Assembly (NCBI GenBank): GCA_041648175.1
Contig: JBAZPO010000014.1
Location: 62,001-126,000 of the forward strand
Origin: Desulfobaccales bacterium
Lineage (GTDB): Bacteria > Desulfobacterota > Desulfobaccia > Desulfobaccales > 0-14-0-80-60-11
DNA length: 64,000 bases
Direction: 5' to 3'
This document shows, one piece after another, positions 37,659 to 47,472 of this stretch. The notes below the pieces were generated by a model. The model did no database searches, had not been told where the DNA came from, and saw nothing but the letters and a program-made list of their open reading frames with translations. A program made the position numbers and the translations under genes. Positions within the stretch are counted from its first letter, which is position 1. Every line of letters begins with the position of its first letter.

Positions 37659-38021
37659 GGGCGTTGTGACGTTCAGGGTCCTCTCCTTTCCACGTATTCA
37701 TCTTACCGGTCAGGGAGAAAGGCATCAGCATATTTCCCTATTAAAGTAAGGAGCCCCTGGGGTCTGTCAAGCAGTACATCCAGCATGGACAGCCGGTTTT
37801 TCAATACTTCTCTCGAATGATACGAGGTTACCAATAATTTTCTAATCTTTGCGGCTACTTCTCTATATGCAGGTTGTCTTTTCCTCCTTGACAGGCGCGG
37901 CTCCTGTTCTTAGGTTTGTTGATAGTTGGTTCCCAAACCTGGATTCCGGAAACGGCTGTCCTCAGGTAGCGCCGGGATGACTGTGATCGGGGGCCACTTT
38001 TGGCCTTGGAGAAAGACGCCT
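37659..38021. other. intergenic region between the divergent UbiA-family and nuo operons
   Basis: The 363 bases have no recognised gene. They must hold the promoters of both divergent operons; a candidate for nuo is listed separately. The stretch around 37800-37870 is AT-rich. Confidence 0.6.
37888..37916 (+). promoter_or_regulatory. candidate promoter of the nuo operon
   Basis: A perfect TTGACA (37888-37893) is followed by a 17-base spacer and TAGGTT (37911-37916), a weak -10. It would give a leader of about 100 bases before the nuoA ATG at 38022. Confidence 0.35.
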
Positions 38022-38447
38022 ATGCATCCGGTAACGGCCGCCGAGTTATCCCCCTGGACCCCGGAGTTATTGAGCTTTGGGTTTTATGTCATCATTGTCC
38101 TGGGCCTGCTGGCCGTCCTACTCTTTCTGACCAGTTGGCTGGGGGAAAAGAAACCCGATCCGGAAAAATCCCGCCCTTATGAATGTGGCGTAATTCCCAC
38201 CGGCTGGGCCCGCTTCCGCTACCCGGTGCCATTCTACCTGGTTGCCGTCTTCTTCCTCATCTTCGACGTGGAAGCCGCTTTTATCTTTTCCTGGGCCGTG
38301 GCCATGGAGGATCTAAGCTGGCGCGGCTGGTTGCAGATTTCCTTTTTTATCATCGTGCTGCTCTTAAGCCTGTTCTACATCTGGAAAAAGGGAGGTCTCG
38401 ATTGGAGGCCCGTAGCCCCGCCCCGCCGGATAAACCCGAAAACCTGA
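38022..38447 (+). CDS. nuoA: NADH-quinone oxidoreductase subunit A
   Basis: NuoA is a membrane subunit of complex I next to the quinone site. From the ATG at 38022 (GGAGAAAG upstream) it has 141 residues and three membrane helices. The loop between helices 1 and 2 carries the conserved [13 protein letters not shown] with the quinone-site Cys, and helix 2 starts [21 protein letters not shown] longer frame from 37926 has no homology and is rejected. Its last 46 bases overlap the start of the nuoBCD gene. Confidence 0.95.
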   Translation: MHPVTAAELSPWTPELLSFGFYVIIVLGLLAVLLFLTSWLGEKKPDPEKSRPYECGVIPTGWARFRYPVPFYLVAVFFLIFDVEAAFIFSWAVAMEDLSWRGWLQISFFIIVLLLSLFYIWKKGGLDWRPVAPPRRINPKT

Positions 38448-40798
38448 TCCTCAGCCGCGTCGATGCGCTGATCAACTGGTTTAGGTCCTACAGCTTCTGG
38501 CCGATGTTTTTCGGGCTCTCTTGCTGTTTTATCGAGGAATCCGTGGCGCTCACGCCTCGGTATGATATGGCCCGGTTCGGCGCGGAGGTCCTGCGCGGCT
38601 CACCTCGGCAGGCGGACCTGTTGATCATCTCCGGCACGGTCTTTAAAAAGATTGCCCCGGTGGTGCTCCGGCTCTACGAACAGATGGCGGAGCCCAAGTG
38701 GGTCATCTCCATGGGCTCGTGCGCCAATTGCGGCGGCATGTACGATTGCTACAGCGTGGTGCAGGGGGTGGACCAGATGATGCCGGTGGATATCTATATT
38801 CCCGGTTGCCCGCCCCGGCCTGAAGCCGTACTCCAAGGTCTGGTGCTCCTCCAGGAAAAGGTGAAAACCGAGCGCCCGTCCCGGAAACTTTTCCACCTGG
38901 CCGGCGGTACTCAGGGCACCCAAAGACCGCTGGCGGTAGACGGCGTTAACAAATCCCGGGACGCACGCGGCCCCGGTTACTACGGCACACCCCTCCGTGG
39001 CACCGCGGTGACCCCGCCCTGGTTTTGGGAAAGCCGCTCCGAGCTTATGTGGACACCACCTCCGGCCCGCATCGAACTGACTGAGGCCGATAAGACTCTC
39101 ACCCAGGCGCTCCAGGAAAAATTCGGGGATGCGGTGAACCCCGCGGCCGAAACCTCCGATATGCCGACCTTTCAAGTGTCACCGGAGCGGGTTAAAGAGG
39201 TGCTGCGCTTTCTCAAGACCGAGGCTACCCCCCGGTTCCGGCGTCTGGATGACCTCACCGCGCTGGATGAATCCACCCGGCGCGAGCGGCATGATTACCC
39301 CGATTATACCCTGGTCTACCAACTGCTCTCCTTCGATCCCCCCAGCCGGGTGCGATTGAAGGTGCCCCTACACGGGAAAAGCCCAGCCGCCGGCAGTATC
39401 ACCGATATCTGGCCGTCGGCCAACTGGTACGAACGCGAATGTTACGATATGTTCGGTATCCGCTTCGACGGCCACCCCCGGCTCTGGCGGCTCCTCATGC
39501 CCCATGACTGGGAGGGGCACCCCTTGCGGAAGAGCTACCCCGACCGCGCCACCCACATGCCGCCCTATACCCAGGAGGACGCCCGGAAATACCAGCCCCT
39601 GGATGCCGGTAAATATCTGGAAGGGCGGGCCGGGGAACAAGAATTCATCTTGAACGTTGGCCCCCATCATACCAGCACCCACGGGCTGATCCGCTTCATT
39701 CTCGCCCTCCGCGGCGAAGAAATCACCGCCATGGACACGGACATCGGCTACCATCACCGGTCCGTGGAAAAGATCGGCGAGCGGCAAAGCTGGCTTCAGT
39801 TCATCCCCTACACCGACCGGGCCGATTATCTGACCGGCGTGGCCAACAACTTAAGCTATCTCCACGCGGTTGAGACCCTGGCAGACATCAAAGTCCCGGA
39901 CCGGGCCCAGTTCATCCGCGTGATGCTCACCGAACTGTTCCGCTTAAGCAATCACCTGGTCTGGTTCTCCACCTTCACCGTGGACACCGGCGCCATCACC
40001 CCCACTTTTTACGCCTTCGCGGAACGCGAAAAGATCATGGACATCGTCGAATTGATCACCGGCGGCCGGCTCCACCCGTCCTGGTTCCGGCTGGGCGGCG
40101 TCGCCGCGGACCTGCCCGAGGGTTGGAAAGAACTGGTGGATGATTTCGTCAAAGGCTTCACCAAACTGCTCAACGAACTCGAAAAGGCCATTACCAAAAA
40201 CCCCATTTGGGAAGCCCGGACCCGGGATATCGGCTATCTCTCCCTGGACGATGCCATAGACTGGGGCGTGACCGGGGCCAACCTCCGGGCCTGCGGCCTG
40301 GAATGGGACTTGCGGAAAAAGTTCCCCTACTCCGCCTACGAGGCCTTTGATTTCGACATTCCCACTGCCAGCGAGGGTGACTGCTACGCCCGCTATCGGG
40401 TGCGGGTGGCCGAGATGCGTCAAAGCCTCAGGATTATCCGGCAGGCGGCCAACGAGATGCCCCCGGGGCGCTACGTCACTGACGACTACCGTTACGCCCT
40501 CCCCCGGAAAGAAGACACTCTGAAGGACATCGAAAGCCTGATCCATCATTTCATCAACGTTACCCGGGGGCCTAAGATTCCCCGGGGCGAAGCCTACGCC
40601 GCCACTGAGCATCCCCGGGGCGAACAGGGTTTCTATGTGGTCAGCGACGGCCTCAACATGGCCTACCGGATGCGCATCCGCTCTCCCGGGTTTGCCAACG
40701 TCCAGGCCCTGCCACTCATGTCCGTGGGGCACCTCTTGGCGGATTTGATCATCATTATCGGTTCCATTGATTACGTCATGCCGGATATTGATCGGTAA
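38402..40798 (+). CDS. nuoBCD: NADH-quinone oxidoreductase fused subunits B, C and D
   Basis: One uninterrupted 798-residue chain contains three complex I subunits. NuoB (about 1-165) has the N2-cluster ligands Cys41, Cys42, Cys107 and Cys136, spaced as in other NuoB. A linker of about 70 residues follows. NuoC (about 240-395) has the [16 protein letters not shown] motif. NuoD (about 410-798) has [11 protein letters not shown] and ends [12 protein letters not shown]. The TTG at 38402 is chosen because GGGAGG precedes it by six bases and homology starts there; it lies inside nuoA. A NuoCD fusion is common, while a NuoBCD fusion is restricted to some lineages. It builds the quinone-reducing module at the membrane interface. 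Confidence 0.93.
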   Translation: MEARSPAPPDKPENLILSRVDALINWFRSYSFWPMFFGLSCCFIEESVALTPRYDMARFGAEVLRGSPRQADLLIISGTVFKKIAPVVLRLYEQMAEPKWVISMGSCANCGGMYDCYSVVQGVDQMMPVDIYIPGCPPRPEAVLQGLVLLQEKVKTERPSRKLFHLAGGTQGTQRPLAVDGVNKSRDARGPGYYGTPLRGTAVTPPWFWESRSELMWTPPPARIELTEADKTLTQALQEKFGDAVNPAAETSDMPTFQVSPERVKEVLRFLKTEATPRFRRLDDLTALDESTRRERHDYPDYTLVYQLLSFDPPSRVRLKVPLHGKSPAAGSITDIWPSANWYERECYDMFGIRFDGHPRLWRLLMPHDWEGHPLRKSYPDRATHMPPYTQEDARKYQPLDAGKYLEGRAGEQEFILNVGPHHTSTHGLIRFILALRGEEITAMDTDIGYHHRSVEKIGERQSWLQFIPYTDRADYLTGVANNLSYLHAVETLADIKVPDRAQFIRVMLTELFRLSNHLVWFSTFTVDTGAITPTFYAFAEREKIMDIVELITGGRLHPSWFRLGGVAADLPEGWKELVDDFVKGFTKLLNELEKAITKNPIWEARTRDIGYLSLDDAIDWGVTGANLRACGLEWDLRKKFPYSAYEAFDFDIPTASEGDCYARYRVRVAEMRQSLRIIRQAANEMPPGRYVTDDYRYALPRKEDTLKDIESLIHHFINVTRGPKIPRGEAYAATEHPRGEQGFYVVSDGLNMAYRMRIRSPGFANVQALPLMSVGHLLADLIIIIGSIDYVMPDIDR

Positions 40799-40804
40799 GG
40801 GCTT

Positions 40805-41299
40805 ATGATTCCAGACGAATTACGAGAACGGCTCAAAACCCGCATCAGCGAGGCCGAGTCCCCTCGGGAACAGGCCATCAATGTCATGTATGAAGTCCAG
40901 CGGCATTATGGCTATCTTACCGACGAAGGCCTGGAAGAAGCCGCGGCCTTGGTGGGGATGACTCCCCTGGAGCTGGAGGAGCTGGCCACCTTCTATGATT
41001 TCATTTATCGGGAGCCGGTGGGCCGCTTTGTCCTCCACGTCTGTGACGGCGTGGTCTGTTGGATGTTCCACGAGGGGTCGCTGTTTGATTATATGTGCCA
41101 GAAACTGGGGGTCTGCGCCGGGGAAGTTACTGCGGACGGCATGTTCACCGTGCTGCCCACCGCGTGTATCGGCTACTGCGACCAGGCCCCGGCCATGGTG
41201 GTTAACGGCCAGTTTTTCGGGCATCTTACCCCAAAGCGGATCGATGAGATCCTGGAGCAATTAAAACTCGCACCCTGTGATATTGTTTTGTGCCGGTGA
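40805..41299 (+). CDS. nuoE: NADH-quinone oxidoreductase subunit E
   Basis: NuoE (164 residues) carries the N1a [2Fe-2S] cluster in a thioredoxin-like fold. The four ligands are seen as CDGVVC and CIGYC, in the family's C-x4-C...C-x3-C pattern. The N-terminal helical part starts REQAINVMYEVQRHYGYLTD. It lies six bases after nuoBCD and four bases before nuoF. It partners NuoF in the electron-input module. Confidence 0.95.
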   Translation: MIPDELRERLKTRISEAESPREQAINVMYEVQRHYGYLTDEGLEEAAALVGMTPLELEELATFYDFIYREPVGRFVLHVCDGVVCWMFHEGSLFDYMCQKLGVCAGEVTADGMFTVLPTACIGYCDQAPAMVVNGQFFGHLTPKRIDEILEQLKLAPCDIVLCR

Positions 41300-41303
41300 C
41301 TAG

Positions 41304-42611
41304 ATGTACGTGCAAGCCCTTTTAAAAGATTGCGAGAAGAGCTGTCCCACCAGCTTTGAGGACTATCGCGCCGGGGGCGGCTACGAGGCCCTGTCCGAAG
41401 TGGTCCTGAAATTATCCCCTCAGGATCTGATCGAGCGCCTCAAGGAGTCCGGCCTGTTAGGACGGGGGGGAGCCCGCTTCCCCACATGGCGCAAATGGAG
41501 CTTTGTCCACGAAGGCGCCCCCCACCCACGCTACGTCGTCGCCAATACCGACGAAATGGAGCCGGGCACTTTCAAGGACCGCTACCTAGTCAACACCAAC
41601 CCCCATCTGGTCATCGAAGGCTTGATCCTGGCGGGTTACGCCATCAGGGCACAGAAAGGGTTCTATTTCATCCGCCCCACCTACGAAAAAGACGCCCAAC
41701 TGATGGAACGGGAGCTGCAGATGGCGCGGGAAGCGGGGTTTTTGGGGAAAAACCTCCTGGGCAGCGATTTTTCCTTTGATATTATAGTGCACCGCAGCGC
41801 CGGCCGCTACATCTGCGGGGAGGCGACGGCCCAGGTCCAGGCTATTATGGGCAAACGGGCCCACCCACTAAAAACTGTGCACATGACTGACACCGGCCTA
41901 TGGGATAAGCCCACCATCGTCAACAACGCCGAAACCCTGGCATGTGTGCCCCTGGTTATTCGTAACGGCGGCAAATGGTTCAAGAGTCTCGCCCGCACCG
42001 AAGCCGGCGATGGCACCATGCTTTTCTGCATCAGCGGCAAGGTCAAGAATCCCGGCTGCTATGAGCTGCCCATGGGCATCCCCTTCCGGGAAATCCTGGA
42101 GGAAGTAGCCGGAGGGATGCTGCCGGGGTCCGAACTCAAGGCCTTCATTCCCGGCGGCGCTTCCACCGCCTTCCTGCCCCCAAAATTTCTGGACGTGGCC
42201 ATGGACAACGAGGGCTTGAAGGCCATAGGCCACCGCCTCGGCACCGGCGCCATCATGGTCTTTGACCAGCATAGCTGTCTCGTGGGCGCCACCTTGAACC
42301 TGATGGAATATTTTTCCCGGGAATCCTGCGGCTTTTGCACCCCCTGCCGGGAAGGCATCCCCTACATCCGGGATCTGTTGTGGCGTATCGAAACAGGCGA
42401 TGGCAAAGAGAAATATATCACGATGCTCCGGGAAATGGCCGGACATATGAGCAAGGCCTATTGCGCCTTTGCTCCCGGAGCCGCGGAATCCCTCCTGGGC
42501 CTTCTGAACTACTTTGAGGATGAAGTCAGAGAGCACATCAGGCAGCGGCAGTGCCCGTTGAAGATGATCGATGGACCCGGCCGGGAGCTCTGGTATCCCC
42601 CTCAGGAATAA
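41304..42611 (+). CDS. nuoF: NADH-quinone oxidoreductase subunit F, with an altered FMN/NADH site
   Basis: NuoF normally binds FMN and NADH and carries the N3 [4Fe-4S] cluster. The 435 residues align throughout with E. coli-type NuoF, including ANTDEMEPGTFKDRY, NNAETL and the cluster ligands in ESCGFCTPCREG and YCAFAPGA. However, the glycine-rich FMN loop reads GRGGARFPTWRKW instead of the usual GRGGAGFxTGLKW (Arg58, Trp62, Arg63). The normally invariant second Glu of CGEETA is Ala174 (CGEATA). These changes are at the nucleotide site, so cofactor or donor use may differ. Frame and context are intact, so it is not a pseudogene. Confidence 0.92.
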   Translation: MYVQALLKDCEKSCPTSFEDYRAGGGYEALSEVVLKLSPQDLIERLKESGLLGRGGARFPTWRKWSFVHEGAPHPRYVVANTDEMEPGTFKDRYLVNTNPHLVIEGLILAGYAIRAQKGFYFIRPTYEKDAQLMERELQMAREAGFLGKNLLGSDFSFDIIVHRSAGRYICGEATAQVQAIMGKRAHPLKTVHMTDTGLWDKPTIVNNAETLACVPLVIRNGGKWFKSLARTEAGDGTMLFCISGKVKNPGCYELPMGIPFREILEEVAGGMLPGSELKAFIPGGASTAFLPPKFLDVAMDNEGLKAIGHRLGTGAIMVFDQHSCLVGATLNLMEYFSRESCGFCTPCREGIPYIRDLLWRIETGDGKEKYITMLREMAGHMSKAYCAFAPGAAESLLGLLNYFEDEVREHIRQRQCPLKMIDGPGRELWYPPQE

Positions 42612-42617
42612 AGACTG

Positions 42618-45200
42618 ATGCCCAAACTGACCATCGACAACCGGGTGATTGAAGTCCCAGAAGGCGCCAATGTGCTGGAGGCCGCCGAAAAATTGGGAAT
42701 TATGATTCCCCGGTTCTGTTACCACCCGGCCATGGGGTCCATCGGGGCCTGCCGGGTTTGCGCGGTCATGTTTTTAGAGGGGCCGGTGAAGGGGGTGGAG
42801 ATGAGCTGCATGACCAAGGCCAAAGACGGCATGGTCGTGTCCACTACCCACCCGGAAGCCATGGAGTTCCGCCGCTATGTCATCGAGTGGCTTATGTTGA
42901 ACCATCCCCTGGACTGCCCAGTCTGCGACGAAGGCGGCCACTGCCTCCTCCAGGACGAGACCGTCTCCGGGGGCCACGGCATCCGGCGCTATTTAGGCCC
43001 CAAGCGCACCTATCACGACCAGGACCTGGGCCTGTTTGTCCAGCACGAAATGAACCGCTGCATCCAGTGCTGGCGCTGCCGCCGCTTCTACCAGGAGTTT
43101 GCCGGCTACCGGGACCTGGGGGCCATGGGGATCGGCAACCGCACCTATTTTGGGCGCTTCAGCGCTGGCGCCTTGGAAAGCCCGTTTGCCGGCAACCTCA
43201 TCGATGTCTGTCCCACCGGGGTGTATACCGATAAACCCTCCCGCTTCAAAAGCCGGCGCTGGCACCTCGAGAGGGGGCCGTCCCTTTGCCTCCACTGCTC
43301 CCTGGGCTGCAACATCGTGGGCAGCGCCGAATACCGGGAAATGGTGCGCCTGGAAGCCCGCCTGCATGAGGACGTAAACGGCTACTTCATCTGTGACCGG
43401 GGCCGCTACGGCTTTTACTATGCCAATCTTCCTACCCGGCCCCGCCAGGCCAGGGCAGGAGGCCGGAACGTCCCCTGGGACGAGGCCATTCAGGCGGCCG
43501 CCGCGAGGCTGGCTAAGGTCAGCCGGAAGTACGGCCCCGGCGCGGTGGCCTGCGTCGGTGGCGCCCGCAGCAGCCTGGAGACCCAGGGAGCCCTCAAGCT
43601 CTTTTGCAGAACCCACGGCTGGCGGGACCCCCAGTTCTTCTGGGACCCTCTTCTAGAACGCAAAGTCAAGGCCGCGGTGGGCCGGCTGGATGAACGGCTG
43701 GCAGTTTCCCTGCGCCAGATTGAGGCCGCGGATTTTATCCTGGTCGCGGGCGTCGACCCCATCAACGAAGCCCCCATGCTGGCCCTGGCCCTGCGTCAGG
43801 CTCAGCGGCAAGGAGCCACGCTTGCGATCCTGGACCCCCGGCCCGTAACCCTGCCGTGCGAATTTCAGCACCTGGCGGTTGCCCCCGGAGAACTCGATAC
43901 CGCGCTGGGCGCCCTGGTCAAAAACGCTCTGTCGTCCGATCAGGTGGCGGCCCTGCCCGAGCCCGCCCACGCCTTCTACGATGCCCTCCCCGGCCAGTAC
44001 CCCGGTGACCCTAACCTGGCAGAGCCTTTGCCGGACCTGGCCGCAGCCTTGCAAAAAAGCCAAAAGCCGGTGGTGGTCTGTGGCACCGACATTGTCCGGG
44101 AGACCACGCCGTCTATCGCCGCGGAACTGGCCCTGCTCCTGCAAGCCGCCGGGAAACAGGCCGGATTATTCTATCTGTTGCCCGGGGCCAACGCCTTCGG
44201 GGCCGGGCTGATCATGACGCCGGACCAACCCAACCCCGCCGATCAGCCGCAGGCCCAGTGGCCCTGGGGCACGGCCGAGCTGGGGGAACCCCTGGGTCCC
44301 GGGCAGCACGCCTTAAGCGCCGACCAGATCCTGGAAGCCATCGACCAGGGCGAGATCAAGGCCCTGGTCCTGGTGGAAAACGACCCTTTCTGGCAGTCCT
44401 ATGATGAAGAGCGGCTGGCCTGGGCCTTGGAAAGACTGGAACTCCTCGTGGTCCTGGACTATGTGCCGTCGCCCATGGTGATCCGGGCGAACGTGCTTTT
44501 GCCCACCATTTCTCTGTTCGAACGGACCGCGTCAAGTTTCGTCAACCAGGAAGGCCGGGCGCAAACGGCGCCACCGGTTCACTTCGGGGGGACGCCCATT
44601 GCCCTCATCAGCCCGGATCTTCATCCGCCCCGGACTTTCCTCGATCATGTACCCGGGAGCGATCCCCGCACTCCGGCGGAAATTTTCCAGGAGCTGACCC
44701 AGGCCGTCTCGAGGCTCAAGACCCCTGCCCCAGACCTCTGGGTCTGGCTGGCCCGGCAGAATCCCGTTTTCAGCCGCATGACCTCTTTGCCCGAGCACCC
44801 GGAGGGGGTCCGTCTGCTCCCGGAAGCGAACTCCGAGCCTGATTTTGCCGCGTCCTTTAAGCCGCCCGCAGCCTTGCCTCCAGATACCGTGGAACTCCTG
44901 CTGGTGGATTGGACCTTCGGCACTGAGGAACTGGCCGGTTACGCCGAAATCCTCCGGCGGGCGGAAACGCTCCCGGTACTCTGCATGCATCCCCGGGATG
45001 CTGAGAAATCTGGCCTGACAGACGGCAACCGGGCCGCCATCCATCTGCCCAAGGGGTCCCTGGCCGTCAAAGTAAAGGTAACAGCCGCCATGGCCCCGGG
45101 GGTGGTGGTGCTGCCCCGGCACCGGCAATTGGATTGGCGCAAGCTTTCGGAGACCCCGGTATATCTGACCCCGCAGCACATCGACAAGGTACAGGGATGA
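42618..45200 (+). CDS. nuoG: NADH-quinone oxidoreductase subunit G
   Basis: NuoG (860 residues) is the largest iron-sulfur subunit of the electron-input arm. It has an N-terminal [2Fe-2S] domain (Cys34 in FCYHP, then CRVC) and the N5/N4 cluster region (CPVCDEGGHC, CIQCWRCRR, CPTG). An extra N7-type cluster motif is also present, CLHCSLGCN with a later CDRG. The C-terminal two-thirds is a molybdopterin-oxidoreductase-like domain that has lost its cofactor in complex I. It starts six bases after nuoF. Confidence 0.93.
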   Translation: MPKLTIDNRVIEVPEGANVLEAAEKLGIMIPRFCYHPAMGSIGACRVCAVMFLEGPVKGVEMSCMTKAKDGMVVSTTHPEAMEFRRYVIEWLMLNHPLDCPVCDEGGHCLLQDETVSGGHGIRRYLGPKRTYHDQDLGLFVQHEMNRCIQCWRCRRFYQEFAGYRDLGAMGIGNRTYFGRFSAGALESPFAGNLIDVCPTGVYTDKPSRFKSRRWHLERGPSLCLHCSLGCNIVGSAEYREMVRLEARLHEDVNGYFICDRGRYGFYYANLPTRPRQARAGGRNVPWDEAIQAAAARLAKVSRKYGPGAVACVGGARSSLETQGALKLFCRTHGWRDPQFFWDPLLERKVKAAVGRLDERLAVSLRQIEAADFILVAGVDPINEAPMLALALRQAQRQGATLAILDPRPVTLPCEFQHLAVAPGELDTALGALVKNALSSDQVAALPEPAHAFYDALPGQYPGDPNLAEPLPDLAAALQKSQKPVVVCGTDIVRETTPSIAAELALLLQAAGKQAGLFYLLPGANAFGAGLIMTPDQPNPADQPQAQWPWGTAELGEPLGPGQHALSADQILEAIDQGEIKALVLVENDPFWQSYDEERLAWALERLELLVVLDYVPSPMVIRANVLLPTISLFERTASSFVNQEGRAQTAPPVHFGGTPIALISPDLHPPRTFLDHVPGSDPRTPAEIFQELTQAVSRLKTPAPDLWVWLARQNPVFSRMTSLPEHPEGVRLLPEANSEPDFAASFKPPAALPPDTVELLLVDWTFGTEELAGYAEILRRAETLPVLCMHPRDAEKSGLTDGNRAAIHLPKGSLAVKVKVTAAMAPGVVVLPRHRQLDWRKLSETPVYLTPQHIDKVQG

Positions 45201-45204
45201 TCCC

Positions 45205-46206
45205 ATGAGCCTCTGGATTATTGGCATCATCTTATTGATCGTGAAACTGCTGGTGGCGCTGGTGGCCCTCCTGCTGTTTGCGGCCTACCTGATCTTGGTG
45301 GAACGCCGGCTCCTGGGCTTCCTGCAAATCCGCCTCGGTCCCAACCGGGCCGGCTACCAGGGACTTTTGCAACCCATCGCCGATGCCGTCAAACTCCTGA
45401 CCAAAGAGGACCTCATCCCTCAGGGCGCGGACCGGTACATCTTTCTTTACGCCCCGGTGGTGGTGGCCTTCACCGCCATCCTCATCTTTGCCGTAGTCCC
45501 CTTCGCTCAAGGCTGGACCTGGCGCGGCCAACCCATCCCCGGGGTCGTGGTCGACCTCAACGTCGGCCTGCTCTACGTCTACGCCCTCTCTTCCCTGGCG
45601 GTCTACGGCGTGGCCCTGGGCGGCTGGGCCTCCAACTCCAAGTACAGCCTGCTTGGCGCCATCCGGGGGGCGGCCCAGATGATCAGTTACGAGTTAGCCC
45701 TGGGGTTGTCCCTAGTTCCCGTAGTCATGCTGGCCGGCTCCTTCTCCCTGGTGGACATTGTCAACGCCCAGGCCCGCTGCCCTTTTATCGTGTTTCAGCC
45801 GCTGGCCTTCATCATCTTTTTCATGAGTTCCCTGGCCGAAATGAAGCGCATCCCCTTCGATATCCCCGAGGCGGAGCACGAGCTTATCGCCGGTTACCAC
45901 ATGGAATACAGCGGTATGCGTTTCGGCCTCTATTTTCTGGGAGAGTACGTCACCATGGTGACCCTGGGAGCCCTGGTGGCGGTCTTCTTCCTGGGGGGCT
46001 GGCGCGGCCCGTTCCTGCCGCCGCTGTTGTGGTTTTTGATCAAGGTGGCCTTTGTTGCCTTTGTCATCATCTGGATTCGGGGCACCCTGGGCCGTCTGCG
46101 CTATGACCAGCTCATGCACCTCGGCTGGAAGCTCCTGATCCCGGTGGCCTTGCTCAACATCATCATCACCGGCGGGGCCATGCTGGCCTTTGGATACAAG
46201 TTGTAA
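45205..46206 (+). CDS. nuoH: NADH-quinone oxidoreductase subunit H
   Basis: NuoH (333 residues, about eight membrane helices) forms the heel of the membrane arm and most of the quinone-binding cavity. Conserved blocks are RRLLGFLQIRLGPNRAGYQG, with LLQPIADAVKLLTKED next, and the acidic quinone-site loop RIPFDIPEAEHELIAGYHME. It begins four bases after nuoG. After its stop the operon is broken by family-E repeats and a methyltransferase gene before nuoI. Confidence 0.96.
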   Translation: MSLWIIGIILLIVKLLVALVALLLFAAYLILVERRLLGFLQIRLGPNRAGYQGLLQPIADAVKLLTKEDLIPQGADRYIFLYAPVVVAFTAILIFAVVPFAQGWTWRGQPIPGVVVDLNVGLLYVYALSSLAVYGVALGGWASNSKYSLLGAIRGAAQMISYELALGLSLVPVVMLAGSFSLVDIVNAQARCPFIVFQPLAFIIFFMSSLAEMKRIPFDIPEAEHELIAGYHMEYSGMRFGLYFLGEYVTMVTLGALVAVFFLGGWRGPFLPPLLWFLIKVAFVAFVIIWIRGTLGRLRYDQLMHLGWKLLIPVALLNIIITGGAMLAFGYKL

Positions 46207-46208
46207 CC

Positions 46209-46266
46209 CGTAGGGGCGCACCTCTGTGTGCGCCCGGGATTAGGGAGGACACAGAGGTCCTCCCTA
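46209..46266 (+). repeat. two repeat E hairpins inside the nuo operon
   Basis: GGGCGCAC...GTGCGCCC (46214-46235) and AGGGAGGAC...GTCCTCCCT (46242-46265) stand between nuoH and the methyltransferase gene. Both could form strong RNA hairpins within the operon transcript. Confidence 0.7.
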
Positions 46267-46288
46267 CAAAAGTGATCGGTGGCTAAAA

Positions 46289-46870
46289 ATGGTTCATCAT
46301 ACCGAGCCCCATAAACTCCCCGGCCAGGGGAAAAGCAGCTATGACCTGATCGACGCTGGCGCCCTCTGGGCCGAGCTCGATCTGGAGAAGGGGATAAATT
46401 TCCTCGATTTGGGCTGCGGGCAAGGTAATTATGCCCTGGCGGCCGCGGCAGTCATCGGGCCCACCGGTATAGTCTTCGCCGTGGACCTCTGGGAAGAAGG
46501 CATCGCTTTACTCCAAGACCGGGCGGCCAAAGCGGGCCTGACCAACCTCAAGGCCCTGGTATCTGCAGCGGGCCAAGTCCCCTTGGCAGACGAGAGCGTG
46601 GATGTGGGGTTTATGGCCACGGTGCTTCATGACCTGGTGGAGGCTGGGACTGCGACCGGCGCCCTGACGGAAATTACCCGGGTGCTCAAGCCCTGCGGGC
46701 GCTTTGCCATCGTGGAATTCGACAAGATCGACGGTCCGCCGGGACCGCCACGGCACATTCGACTGGACCCGGAGGAAGTGGAAACCCTGGTGGCCCCTTA
46801 TGGGTTTAGGCGCCAAAAGACCGCCAAGCTGGGACCTTACAACTATTTGATTACTTTTATGAAATCTTGA
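46289..46870 (+). CDS. class I SAM-dependent methyltransferase, inserted between nuoH and nuoI
   Basis: The 193-residue protein has the SAM-binding motif I FLDLGCGQGNYALAAAA, the acidic end of strand 2 (FAVDLWEEG), motif post-I and ADESVDVGFMATVLHDL. It resembles the UbiE/type-11 class, small-molecule methyltransferases. The acceptor is unknown. Its place inside a nuo operon suggests quinone or respiratory-chain modification, but the flanking repeats suggest it may simply have been inserted there. The start ATG at 46289 is 82 bases after nuoH. Confidence 0.85.
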   Translation: MVHHTEPHKLPGQGKSSYDLIDAGALWAELDLEKGINFLDLGCGQGNYALAAAAVIGPTGIVFAVDLWEEGIALLQDRAAKAGLTNLKALVSAAGQVPLADESVDVGFMATVLHDLVEAGTATGALTEITRVLKPCGRFAIVEFDKIDGPPGPPRHIRLDPEEVETLVAPYGFRRQKTAKLGPYNYLITFMKS

Positions 46871-46897
46871 AAAGGGCTTTTGCCGGGAACCGTAAAC

Positions 46898-47452
46898 ATG
46901 GAGGAGCAGCGCAACTGGATACAGGTAAGCGGCCGGGTGGTGGTCGGGCTCATGGATGCCTTTGCCATCGTGCTCCGGCATCTCTTCCGCCGCCCCGTCA
47001 CTGAAGAGTATCCGGAATACAAGCGGCCCTTGCCCGAGCGCACCCGAGCCCGCATCATCCTCACCCGGGACCCGGAAGGTGAGGAACGCTGCGTCTCCTG
47101 TTATCTCTGCGCCGCGGTCTGCCCAGTCTCCTGCATCTCCATGCAAGGCGAGGAACGGGCCGACGGCCGCCGCTGGGCCAGGTGGTTTCGTATCAACTTC
47201 GCCCGCTGCATTTACTGCGGCCTGTGTGAGGAGGCCTGCCCCACCCTGGCGATCCAGTTGACCCCGCACTTCGAATTTTGCGACCTGGACCTCCTGAACC
47301 TGGTGGCGGAAAAGCACGATTTGCTCGTGAACCACGGCGGCAAGAACCACGACTATAATTTTTATCGCCATGCCGGGGTCACCATGGTGGGAGCCAAGGG
47401 CACCCACATCGATGAAGCCAAGCCGGTGAATCTCAAAAGCAATCTCCCTTAA
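46898..47452 (+). CDS. nuoI: NADH-quinone oxidoreductase subunit I
   Basis: NuoI (184 residues from the ATG at 46898) holds the two [4Fe-4S] clusters N6a and N6b that pass electrons to N2. Ligands are CVSCYLCAAVCPVSC and CIYCGLCEEACPTLA. The N-terminus has the amphipathic anchor helix, and LPERTRARIILTRD precedes the first cluster. A TTG at 46880 in the same frame is less likely. It lies 27 bases after the methyltransferase gene. Confidence 0.95.
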   Translation: MEEQRNWIQVSGRVVVGLMDAFAIVLRHLFRRPVTEEYPEYKRPLPERTRARIILTRDPEGEERCVSCYLCAAVCPVSCISMQGEERADGRRWARWFRINFARCIYCGLCEEACPTLAIQLTPHFEFCDLDLLNLVAEKHDLLVNHGGKNHDYNFYRHAGVTMVGAKGTHIDEAKPVNLKSNLP

Positions 47453-47472
47453 AGGATGGACAGGACCGGGCC

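Noticed and set aside
38183..38401. In-frame N-terminal extension of NuoBCD by 73 codons
   Set aside because: The extension overlaps nuoA in another frame and has no homology; the TTG at 38402 has a strong GGGAGG site and matches the NuoB N-terminus.
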